A DNA stretch of 39,310 nt from Gammaproteobacteria bacterium UBA7376 (GTDB taxonomy: Bacteria > Pseudomonadota > Gammaproteobacteria > Pseudomonadales > Azotimanducaceae). A model generated the notes under the pieces. The model saw nothing but the letters and a program-made list of their open reading frames with translations, had not been told where the DNA came from and ran no database searches. Position 1 is the first letter of the stretch; every line of letters starts with the position of its first letter. This document shows, one piece after another, positions 9,393 through 15,997 of this stretch. Position numbers and translations under genes: made by a program. The DNA is taken from the NCBI GenBank assembly GCA_002470275.1, contig DKNY01000003.1, positions 25,456 through 64,765 on the forward strand, in the 5' to 3' direction.

Positions 9393-9445
9393 CAACCCTG
9401 TCAAAACCCCTTGTCCGCGGCTCCACGTAGGGCGAAGCCCTGATG

Positions 9446-9469
9446 TACAGATGAACAGATTCACAGATG
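9446..9469 (+). repeat. Three tandem 8-bp units with ACAGAT core
   Basis: ACAGAT occurs at 9447-9452, 9455-9460 and 9463-9468, exactly 8 bp apart. This makes three tandem units of the form NACAGATK in the gap between hisC and the flavin oxidoreductase gene. It lies about 35 bp upstream of a candidate promoter for the latter. The function is unknown and chance is possible. Confidence 0.4.
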
Positions 9470-9500
9470 CAGACCCACCAAGATAAGAGGCCTGGATCAA

Positions 9501-9529
9501 TTGGCTAGCGTTCAAGCCTCAAGTATTCT
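9501..9529 (+). promoter_or_regulatory. Candidate sigma-70 promoter for the LLM oxidoreductase
   Basis: TTGGCT at 9501-9506 and TATTCT at 9524-9529 are separated by exactly 17 bp. Each matches four of six consensus positions. The predicted transcript would start about 35 bases before the ATG at 9571, in a 178-bp gap where the upstream operon has ended. Confidence 0.35.
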
Positions 9530-9570
9530 GGCACCTCGGGCAAGGATAAAAGCGATATCGAGGAGAGAAG

Positions 9571-10476
9571 ATGACCCAACTACCTGCCATCAGTCTAGCG
9601 GCCGTTCCCGGCCGCCGGCTACGAACCATAGAGCTTGCCAAGGACATTGAGCAGCGCGGGTTCCAGGGTATTTTTGGCCCCAGCCTAGGCGACAGCCTCT
9701 CCCTCTGCACGGCAGTGGCCCTGGCCACTTCTGACATCATGATTGGCACCAGCATCACGCCAATCTATACCCGGAATGTGACCGATTTCGCCCAAACGGC
9801 GGCCTTTCTGCACGAGGTTTCCGAGGGCAGATTCCGCTTTGGCGTTGGGGTAAGCCATGCGCCTGCCATGAGTCGAATGGGCATCACCCCAGGCAAGCCC
9901 CTGGGCGATATGCGTCAATTTGTAGCGGACATGCAGGCGACGCCAAGGGTGGGCGAGCTGCCCCCCATTGTGTTGGCAGCCCTGCGGGACAAAATGATCC
10001 AACTGGCTCAAGAAATCGGCGGGGGCATGGTATTCGCGAATGGCGTTCGTTCTTATATGGCGCACTCTCTTGGTAACCTATCTAGCGAAACGCGCGCTCG
10101 ACAAGATTTCTTTATCGGCAACATGATCCCTACCTGTATTAGTGAGGACCGAGAAGCGGCAGCTGCCGTCAATCGAAAGACCCTGACCAGCTATGCCTTC
10201 CTGCCCAACTATCGTAATTACTGGAGAGCGGCGGGCTACGAGGAGGAAATGAACGGCGTGGAGGCCGCCCTTGCGGACAAGGACTATGACCGCGTGCCGA
10301 GCTGCCTATCTGACCGCTGGCTGGCGGACACAACGCTTTATGGCAGCGCCAGCGAAGTTAGGGAGGGTATCGAAGCCTGGTTCGATGCGGGGATCAAGAC
10401 CCCAATCATCGTCCCTTCCTCAGCCTCGGGTGGCCAGATGCAGGCTATCCAGGAGTTTTTCGATCTCTGGGATTGA
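9571..10476 (+). CDS. LLM class flavin-dependent oxidoreductase
   Basis: A 301-residue member of the luciferase-like monooxygenase superfamily (bacterial luciferase, F420-dependent reductases). The TIM-barrel N-terminus has GFQGIFGPSLGDSLSL and IMIGTSITPIYTRN. The conserved FRFGVGVSH glycine strand follows, and the C-terminal part has LYGSASEVREGIEAWFDAGI, the usual region before the last barrel helices. Whether it uses FMN or F420 cannot be read from sequence. GAGGAGAGAAG immediately before the ATG is a strong ribosome binding site. It is followed by, and slightly overlaps or abuts, the SixA-like phosphatase gene. Confidence 0.88.
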   Translation: MTQLPAISLAAVPGRRLRTIELAKDIEQRGFQGIFGPSLGDSLSLCTAVALATSDIMIGTSITPIYTRNVTDFAQTAAFLHEVSEGRFRFGVGVSHAPAMSRMGITPGKPLGDMRQFVADMQATPRVGELPPIVLAALRDKMIQLAQEIGGGMVFANGVRSYMAHSLGNLSSETRARQDFFIGNMIPTCISEDREAAAAVNRKTLTSYAFLPNYRNYWRAAGYEEEMNGVEAALADKDYDRVPSCLSDRWLADTTLYGSASEVREGIEAWFDAGIKTPIIVPSSASGGQMQAIQEFFDLWD

Positions 10477-10957
10477 GCGCAGCCTGTGGTTGATACGACA
10501 CGGTCATGCCAAGTCGGATCAACCGTTTTCTCGAGATTTCGAGCGGCCGCTGAATGAGCGGGGCCTTGAGGACTTAGGACGCACCGCGGCCTGGCTCGCT
10601 GGGTTGGCGCTTCCTAAGGTGACATGGCTATGGAGTAGCAGCGCCGCACGCACTCAGGCCACAGCCCAGGGTTTAGCCACAGCTTGGCGCTGTGAGCCCG
10701 TCGCGCTGGATCAACTCTACCTGGCCAGCCGCACAACCCTCCTCGACACCCTCCAATCTACGCCTCCAGATATTCAGCACGCGGCTCTGGTTGGACATAA
10801 CCCCGGCATATCTGACTTGGCGACACTCTTAGGAGGCCATGCGGTCGAGTTCCCCACCCTGGGGTTGCTCCGCCTGAGCGTTCAGGGGGATTGGTGTGAC
10901 CTTCGCCCTGAGGGGTGCACGATCCTGTGTCAGATGATCCCTAAAACACTTCCATAA
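10472..10957 (+). CDS. Histidine phosphatase family protein, SixA-like (start uncertain)
   Basis: The protein has the phosphohistidine signature RHGHAKS right at its N-terminus, then FERPLNERGLEDL, SSSAARTQATAQ and the second catalytic histidine in LVGHNPGISDL. At about 160 residues it fits the short SixA branch, which in E. coli removes phosphate from phosphohistidine proteins. No ATG, GTG or TTG lies at the expected place. The family start falls on ATT at 10472 (giving MERSLWLIRHG), with CTG at 10484 and TTG at 10490 as alternatives. AGGAG at 10451-10455 lies upstream inside the preceding gene. An in-frame ATG at 10385 would add a non-conserved Arg/Ser-rich leader. I give the ATT coordinate; translation is probably coupled to the upstream gene. 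Confidence 0.8.
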   Translation: MERSLWLIRHGHAKSDQPFSRDFERPLNERGLEDLGRTAAWLAGLALPKVTWLWSSSAARTQATAQGLATAWRCEPVALDQLYLASRTTLLDTLQSTPPDIQHAALVGHNPGISDLATLLGGHAVEFPTLGLLRLSVQGDWCDLRPEGCTILCQMIPKTLP

Positions 10958-11012
10958 TTCCCCAGATGCTGGGCTGAGGCACGACTCGGCTCCGGCATGT
11001 GGCACGAAACAC

Positions 11013-11043
11013 CTTTCAGCGGGCGCGCGGCCCGCAGGGAAAG
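11013..11043 (+). promoter_or_regulatory. Strong imperfect RNA hairpin ahead of the small membrane protein
   Basis: GCGGGC at 11019-11024 pairs with GCCCGC at 11030-11035 around loop GCGCG. CTTTC at 11013-11017 pairs with GAAAG at 11039-11043 after a 1x3 internal loop, giving eleven pairs in total. The tail reads ATTCATTT rather than a T run. It may be a weak terminator for the phosphatase gene or a structured leader for the next gene. Confidence 0.4.
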
Positions 11044-11103
11044 ATTCATTTGACCTCACCCGAGCCAATGATATACGTGGACCACCATCACGGAGCTTTC
11101 GGC

Positions 11104-11256
11104 ATGGTTTTTTTTGCTTTTGTGTTACTCATCGTCATCGCCTTTTTGCTTTGGCGCATCGCTGAACGAGTGCCCGATCTCTTGTTTCACCTCAGCGAGA
11201 TCCAGAAAGACATGGACGCAGTCCGAAGACATGTGGAAGAGAAACAGGTGGACTAA
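11104..11256 (+). CDS. Small single-pass membrane protein, unknown function
   Basis: Starting from the ATG at 11104, which has GGAG eight bases upstream, this encodes 50 residues. There is one strongly hydrophobic segment (MVFFAFVLLIVIAFLLW) followed by a charged amphipathic helix ending EIQKDMDAVRRHVEEKQVD. An upstream in-frame ATG at 11068 would add a His-rich stretch of 12 residues (MIYVDHHHGAFG). The frame is open further up but without conserved character. The layout suggests an N-terminal membrane anchor with a cytoplasmic helix, as in small membrane regulatory subunits. I recognise no family. The hydrophobic composition and good ribosome binding site support a real gene. Confidence 0.6.
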   Translation: MVFFAFVLLIVIAFLLWRIAERVPDLLFHLSEIQKDMDAVRRHVEEKQVD

Positions 11257-11272
11257 GGTTCTACCGCGCGCC

Positions 11273-11374
11273 ATGTCAAACCCAGCAACCGAACCAGGAC
11301 GCAGCATGTCTCAAGATGACGGCCCGGCCCTGGATTGGCGAATAATTTTTGGGTTGGTGATCACCAGCCTATAG
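11273..11374 (+). CDS. Possible 33-residue small protein or gene remnant
   Basis: An ATG at 11273 opens a 33-codon frame ending DWRIIFGLVITSL just before the metallo-hydrolase gene. The last dozen residues are hydrophobic and resemble the beginning of a first membrane helix of a transporter cut off by a stop. No good ribosome binding site precedes it. An inner ATG at 11306 also exists. It could be a tiny membrane peptide, a decayed gene, or chance. Confidence 0.25.
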   Translation: MSNPATEPGRSMSQDDGPALDWRIIFGLVITSL

Positions 11375-11383
11375 GAGCCTGCA

Positions 11384-12247
11384 ATGCAACGATTCACCTT
11401 GGCGCTAATTGCGCTCGTTATAAGCTTACCCGCCCTGGCGGCCACCCCTAATCCTTTTGCCCACGTAGAGATCACCCGGGAGCGCCTCCGTGATCATGTC
11501 TTCGTTCTGTATGGGGCCGGCGGAAACATCGGTGCCTCCATTGGCGAAGACGGCACCCTGCTCATCGACGACCAGTTCGCGCCACTGGCAGAGAAGATCC
11601 TGGCCGCCCTGGATGCTGAGGGCGGCGACAAACCACGGATTATTCTCAATACCCACCATCATAGTGATCATGTGGGAGGGAACGCTTTTTTTGGCCGCGA
11701 CGGCATCATTATTTCACATGAGAATGTTCGGGCCCGCCTGTCCACCAGCAGTCGTTTCTCTGCCGAGGGCCTGCCCCATATCACTTACGAAGACGAGTTG
11801 GTGATCCACTTTAACGGCGACGAATTGACGCTCATGCACATGCCCCACGGCCATACGGATGGTGACACCCTCGTGTGGTTTAAGGGCGCGAATGTGGTGC
11901 ACCTGGGCGATCACTTTTTCAATGGCTCCCTTCCCTTTATCGATGTCGGCGGTGGGGGCAGCCTCGCAGGCTATATCCAGAATCTTGAATACCTGTTAGA
12001 CCGCCTGCCGGAAGATATCGTGGTCATTCCCGGGCATGGCCCGGTAGGCACCCTGACCGATATAGCCGCGAGCGTTACTATGGCTGTTGAAACCAAGGCC
12101 ATTATCAACCAGGGGTTGCTCGACGGCCTCAGTGATGAGGCCATCGCAAAAAACCTCCGGGGCTACGAGAGTTGGGCTAAACGTTCAACTAAAATCGACG
12201 ACTGGGTGCGCCTCGTAAAGTCAGAGCTGCTCAAGGCTGAGGCTTGA
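11384..12247 (+). CDS. Exported metallo-beta-lactamase-fold hydrolase
   Basis: The 287-residue protein begins with a Sec signal peptide (about residues 1-20, cleaved after LPALA). It has the MBL zinc signature NTHHHSDHVGGN at about residue 85. Further metal ligands appear in MPHGHTDGDTLV and VIPGHGPVG. It resembles the periplasmic MBL hydrolases often annotated as quinoprotein-relay or cyclase-like members, and the substrate is unknown. TAGGAG ends six bases before the ATG and fixes the start. The C-terminus (EAIAKNLRGYESWAK to the end) forms the helical tail common in this subgroup. The stop overlaps the TTG start of the next gene. Confidence 0.9.
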   Translation: MQRFTLALIALVISLPALAATPNPFAHVEITRERLRDHVFVLYGAGGNIGASIGEDGTLLIDDQFAPLAEKILAALDAEGGDKPRIILNTHHHSDHVGGNAFFGRDGIIISHENVRARLSTSSRFSAEGLPHITYEDELVIHFNGDELTLMHMPHGHTDGDTLVWFKGANVVHLGDHFFNGSLPFIDVGGGGSLAGYIQNLEYLLDRLPEDIVVIPGHGPVGTLTDIAASVTMAVETKAIINQGLLDGLSDEAIAKNLRGYESWAKRSTKIDDWVRLVKSELLKAEA

Positions 12248-12816
12248 ACGAGAACCCACTGCTGCTATTCAACGAGGATCGCGCCGCTGCCCGAGCAGCA
12301 GTAGATCCCATGGCTGAGTTATGCGTTATGGCCACGGTAAACGCAGAGGGCCACCCCCAGGCACGAACGCTGGTGCTGCGGTCGGTAGACGACTCCTTGA
12401 TCCTTTATCTGAATGCTACCAGCCCCAAGTGGTCAGAGATTGAAGCCTCGGTGGCCATCCAAACCTACTGGCCTAGCACCGGCGTTCAATATCGGATGCG
12501 CGTCGCTACCTCGCTGTTGCCCCAGAAACGTGTGGCAGAACGATGGCAGTATCGACCCGAACCACCCAAGCAGTTGGATTGGCTTTATCAGCACTGGTCC
12601 CAAAGTAGCGATATTGGTAGCCGGGCGGCATTGCTGGAAGCCCTCGAACAGGCCAAGCCGTCAATGCCAGGCGCCATGCCAGATACAGCTAAGGGTATTG
12701 TGCTGCACCCCGTAGAGATAGAGCGATTGAACCTAAACCATGAGAGCGGCGTTCATGATCGTCGCCGATACCGAAAAATCGACACCCTCTGGCATCATAC
12801 GACTCTTGTTCCCTAA
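12244..12816 (+). CDS. Pyridoxamine 5'-phosphate oxidase family flavoprotein
   Basis: A 190-residue split-barrel FMN protein. CVMATVNAEGHPQARTLVLR (residues 22-41) matches the FMN-binding strand of PdxH, and GVHDRRRYRK aligns with its C-terminal region. It is shorter than typical PdxH (about 215 residues). The C-terminal RxH pair that contacts the substrate phosphate in E. coli PdxH reads GVH here, so the arginine is missing. True pyridoxamine phosphate oxidation is therefore uncertain. The start appears to be the TTG at 12244, which overlaps the upstream TGA. The next ATG (12310) would remove the helix preceding the barrel. Confidence 0.8.
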   Translation: MNENPLLLFNEDRAAARAAVDPMAELCVMATVNAEGHPQARTLVLRSVDDSLILYLNATSPKWSEIEASVAIQTYWPSTGVQYRMRVATSLLPQKRVAERWQYRPEPPKQLDWLYQHWSQSSDIGSRAALLEALEQAKPSMPGAMPDTAKGIVLHPVEIERLNLNHESGVHDRRRYRKIDTLWHHTTLVP

Positions 12817-12824
12817 CAAGGGTC
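12801..12824. terminator. Shared hairpin at convergent ends of PNPOx gene and metR
   Basis: Bases 12801-12810 pair with 12815-12824 (ten pairs, one G-T) around a CCCT loop. The plus-strand stop TAA (12814-12816) lies at the loop, and the metR stop (12823-12825) sits at the stem foot. A short TTTT occurs about eight bases downstream on the plus strand. This is plausibly a terminator for the plus-strand operon, less so for metR. Confidence 0.4.
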
Positions 12825-13776
12825 AGCTAGATTTTCGATATCGTATGGGGTCAAGCTCTGCGGTAACGATGCCTTGAAGCTGCTGAAAACAAACCTTCTT
12901 AGCCGTCTCAACGAAGGCCAGCACAAAGGGCGCATCGCACTGATCCTGCCTGACCGCTGCATAGAGCGTTGGCCAGACGCCCTGGTCTCCCAGGGATCTA
13001 ACTTCAATGAAGTCATGCTGTAGGTATTGGTACAGGGCCCAGTTTGGGAGGCAGGCGACGCCCCGACCGCTCGCCACTAACTGGACGATCATGGTCGTCA
13101 GCTCGGCGTGTCGAACCGCCGCAGGCTCCACACCCGCAGGCTGCAAAAATTGGGTATAGAGATCGAGGCGATCACGATCGATTGGATACGAAATCAGGGT
13201 TTCAGCAGCAAGGTCCTTCGGCGAAATCCAGGCCCTAGCAGCCAATTTATGGTCCTTGGCGATGGCCAGGTGGGCCTCATAGCTAAAGAGCGGAAAATAG
13301 TGAATGTTGGCGTCATCAACGGGGTCTGCAGTGATCACCAGGTCCAGATCGCCTCGGGCCAGCGCCGGCAGGGGAGCAAAGTGAAAACCACTCGAAATAT
13401 CGAGCTCTACATCAGCCCACTGATCCCTGTAGGCATCAATGGCGGGCAGCAGCCAGTCGAAGCAGCTATGGCATTCAATTGCCATCAGCATCCGGCCAGA
13501 ATCCCCACCTGCAAAACGCCGCACATCAAGTTCAGCACTGTGGAACCTGGGCAGGACCTCGTCGGCCAGCTGCAACAATCGATTGCCAGCACTGGTGAAT
13601 CTGACCGGCCTGGTTTTACGCAAAAAGAGTGAGCACCCTATACGGCCTTCGAGCTCCTTGAGCTGATGAGATAGCGCGGATTGCGTGAGATAAATGCGTT
13701 CCGCAGCTTCAACCAAACTGCCGGCATCCCTCAGGGCAACCAAGGTTCGCAAATGTCTCAGCTCCAAACCCGACAT
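12823..13776 (-). CDS. metR: LysR-type transcriptional regulator MetR
   Basis: The 317-residue protein has an N-terminal winged helix-turn-helix (LTQSALSHQLKELEGRIG, about residues 30-47). The effector domain shows MetR-specific wording: IECHSCFDWLLPA, GDLDLVITADP, FLQPAGVEP and LYAAVRQDQ. These closely track E. coli MetR, which uses homocysteine to control methionine and folate-linked genes such as metE, metA and metH. The ATG at 13776 gives MSGLELRHLRT. A GTG three codons upstream (13785) is an alternative. No met biosynthetic gene is adjacent. A candidate MetR box lies over its own promoter. It is divergent from the glycosyltransferase cassette. Confidence 0.92.
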   Translation of the reverse strand: MSGLELRHLRTLVALRDAGSLVEAAERIYLTQSALSHQLKELEGRIGCSLFLRKTRPVRFTSAGNRLLQLADEVLPRFHSAELDVRRFAGGDSGRMLMAIECHSCFDWLLPAIDAYRDQWADVELDISSGFHFAPLPALARGDLDLVITADPVDDANIHYFPLFSYEAHLAIAKDHKLAARAWISPKDLAAETLISYPIDRDRLDLYTQFLQPAGVEPAAVRHAELTTMIVQLVASGRGVACLPNWALYQYLQHDFIEVRSLGDQGVWPTLYAAVRQDQCDAPFVLAFVETAKKVCFQQLQGIVTAELDPIRYRKSS

Positions 13777-13806
13777 GACGTCCACTCATTTTTAATCACA
13801 GCAAAA

Positions 13807-13819
13807 TGCAAAATATTCA
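13807..13819 (-). promoter_or_regulatory. Candidate MetR operator overlapping the metR -10 region
   Basis: On the minus strand the site reads TGAATATTTTGCA, matching eight of nine fixed positions of the MetR consensus TGAANNTNNTTCA. It lies 31 bp upstream of the metR ATG. A possible promoter overlaps it: TTGCTG at 13833-13838 and TATTTT at 13810-13815, with 17 bp between. Binding there would repress metR, as known for E. coli MetR. Confidence 0.4.
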
Positions 13820-13976
13820 TTAAAGCCTAACCCAGCAAAGGCGAGCCACCGAGCGGTATTAAATAGCTGCTCCGTGGAGGATTTCCGGGGCATGCCCAGG
13901 AGATTTACTACCCTGTTAAGACTGCGACGGCTGTTTTACCATTCACCCACTTTTGAAAAACCTCGTGGACGATGAC

Positions 13977-15275
13977 ATGAACCAACTGGCTGCCAAGCGT
14001 GATGCGTCGCCGCCGTCCTCTTGTGCGTCCGCAGTAACCGCCGTTACGCCGCTCAAAATTGCGCTTCTGGGCTATCGCAGTAACCCCTTTAGTGGCGGCC
14101 AAGGCGTTTACCTTAGGTACGTGGCCAGAGCGTTAAGCGAATTGGGTCACGAGGTCCATGTCATATCAGGCGAGCCCTATCCAGAGCTTGATCCGAACAT
14201 CAAACTCATCAAAATGCCGGGCCTTAATCTGTTCGAACACCCAAGACCCTTCGCGGCCCTGGACCTATCAAAGAATCTCAACTGGACCGATATATTTGAA
14301 TGGCTGTCCTTTCTGAGTGGCGGATTTCCCGAGCCCTACACGTTTGGTCGTCGTGTCACCCGCTACATGCGCCAACGGCATATGGACTATGACATCATTC
14401 ATGACAATCAAAGCCTTTGCCCAGGGCTGCTCGGACTGGCGAGACGCGGCTATCCCGTGGTCTCAACCATTCACCACCCCATCACCTTTGATCGTGACAT
14501 CGCGCTGGCCAATACCGAGGATTGGAAGCTTCGCCTGCTGATCAAACGTTGGCATTTATTCCTGGGCATGCAGATTAACGTGGCGCGTCAGCTAAACCAC
14601 ATTGTCACCGTTAGCGAGAACTCCCGAAAAGATATCCGCGATTCTTTTTCCATCGCTGAAGACCGCCTGCGCGTCATTTACAATGGGATCGACTGTGATG
14701 CCTTTCGGCCCCTGCCCGAAGTTCACCGAGAGCCGCGTCGGCTCATCACCACCGCCAGCGCGGATCAGCCGTTGAAAGGGACCCAGCACCTCATTCCCGC
14801 CGTCGCCAAGCTGAAAGAATCCTTCCCGGACCTGAAACTCACCTTCATTGGGGCCCCTAAGCCCGGGGGCGTTACGGAAAAGTTAATCCGTCAGTATGAT
14901 CTAGACGATCAGATTGAGTTCCACTCCAAAATCGGGCACCAAGAGATTATTGAACTGTATGCTAGGGCAAGCATCGCCGTGGTTCCTTCGGAATACGAAG
15001 GCTTTGGCCTTCCTGCCGGGGAAGCTATGGCCTGTCAGGTTCCGGTAGTGAGCTCGGATGGGGGAGCGCTACCTGAGGTCATTGGCGATGCGGGCGTCGT
15101 AGTACCGAGCAAAAATCCAGAGGCACTGGCCACGGCCATCGCAGGCCTGTGGCAGGATGACAACAGGCGACATGCGCTGGGCCTTGCGGGTCGTACTCGC
15201 ATAAAGAAACTGTTTTCCTGGCGTCAGGCTGCACTCTCACTGACCGATTTTTACCAAGAGGTCCTGGCATCATGA
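13977..15275 (+). CDS. Family 4 glycosyltransferase (GT-B fold)
   Basis: The 432-residue enzyme has the GT-B layout. The N-terminal acceptor domain starts LKIALLGYRSNPFSGGQGVYL, and the C-terminal donor domain has LIRQYDLDDQIEFHSKIGHQ. The retaining GT4 signature VVPSEYEGFGLPAGEAMAC contains the EX7E-type glutamates. It transfers a sugar from a nucleotide-sugar donor; donor and acceptor cannot be read. No membrane segment is visible. The frame is open from a TTG at 13953, but the ATG at 13977 is more likely. The first 25 residues are Ser/Ala-rich and non-conserved. Its stop overlaps the next ATG (ATGA). It opens a three-gene cassette with a methyltransferase and a toroid protein. Confidence 0.88.
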   Translation: MNQLAAKRDASPPSSCASAVTAVTPLKIALLGYRSNPFSGGQGVYLRYVARALSELGHEVHVISGEPYPELDPNIKLIKMPGLNLFEHPRPFAALDLSKNLNWTDIFEWLSFLSGGFPEPYTFGRRVTRYMRQRHMDYDIIHDNQSLCPGLLGLARRGYPVVSTIHHPITFDRDIALANTEDWKLRLLIKRWHLFLGMQINVARQLNHIVTVSENSRKDIRDSFSIAEDRLRVIYNGIDCDAFRPLPEVHREPRRLITTASADQPLKGTQHLIPAVAKLKESFPDLKLTFIGAPKPGGVTEKLIRQYDLDDQIEFHSKIGHQEIIELYARASIAVVPSEYEGFGLPAGEAMACQVPVVSSDGGALPEVIGDAGVVVPSKNPEALATAIAGLWQDDNRRHALGLAGRTRIKKLFSWRQAALSLTDFYQEVLAS

Positions 15276-15997
15276 GTTTGGAGACCGTGGATTTTTCGCA
15301 ACTCCAACTCAAGCCTGGACAACGTCTTTTGGATTTAGGCTGCGGCGAGGGTCGACACAGCATTAGCGCCTGGCTGCGAGAGGAACTTGAGGTCGTCGGC
15401 CTCGATCTTGGTCTAACGGATATCAAGACAGCCCGCTCAAGGCTTGCCGACTTTCCGAACCTCGACAACCGATCCGGATACTGCGCCTTTGTCGCCGGCA
15501 GCGGCCTGTCCCTGCCTTTCGCAGACGCAACCTTTGATCATGTCATCTGTTCCGAGGTCTTAGAGCATATTCACGACTATCAGCCGGTATTGGGAGAGAT
15601 CGCCAGAGTCGTCAAACCCGGGGGATCCGTTACGGTAAGCGTGCCCCGCTACTTTCCGGAATGGGTCTGCTGGCAGCTAAGCGATGCGTATCACGAGGTA
15701 GAGGGCGGGCATATCCGTATTTTCAAAGCACGTGATCTGTCTGACGCCATACAGGCACGTGGGATGCAGCCAACGGCCCGCCACTGGGCGCACGCTCTGC
15801 ATGTGCCCTACTGGTGGCTAAAGTGCTTATTCTGGGGTCGAGAGCCAGAGCATTTCCTCGTTAGGCAGTACCACCGCTTGCTAGTCTGGGATCTGATGCA
15901 GAAACCCTGGCTAACCCGGACCCTGGACCGGTTTTTCAATCCAATATTGGGCAAAAGCATTGTCATGTACTTTCGTCGGCCTGGCAGCACACCATGA
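15272..15997 (+). CDS. Class I SAM-dependent methyltransferase (Methyltransf_11 type)
   Basis: This 241-residue Rossmann methyltransferase has motif I LLDLGCGEGRHS (residues 17-28) and the acidic end of the second strand in VVGLDLG. The SAM-site stretch GSGLSLPFADATFDHVICSEVLEHI and the post-motif RVVKPGGSVTVSVP follow. The C-terminal part is rich in Trp and basic residues (HVPYWWLKCLFWGRE), as in methyltransferases acting on membrane or polyprenyl substrates, although that is only suggestive. It overlaps the glycosyltransferase stop and the next start by ATGA at both ends. Such coupling implies the three products act in one pathway, perhaps methylating the sugar or aglycone made by its neighbour. 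The substrate is unknown. Confidence 0.87.
   Translation: MSLETVDFSQLQLKPGQRLLDLGCGEGRHSISAWLREELEVVGLDLGLTDIKTARSRLADFPNLDNRSGYCAFVAGSGLSLPFADATFDHVICSEVLEHIHDYQPVLGEIARVVKPGGSVTVSVPRYFPEWVCWQLSDAYHEVEGGHIRIFKARDLSDAIQARGMQPTARHWAHALHVPYWWLKCLFWGREPEHFLVRQYHRLLVWDLMQKPWLTRTLDRFFNPILGKSIVMYFRRPGSTP

Noticed and set aside
9429..9441. Small hairpin AGGGC-GAA-GCCCT after hisC as terminator
   Set aside because: The stem is only five pairs and no T run follows on either strand.
13108..13632. 174-codon plus-strand frame within metR
   Set aside because: It is the antisense shadow of metR, with no domain, no ribosome binding site and low-quality composition.
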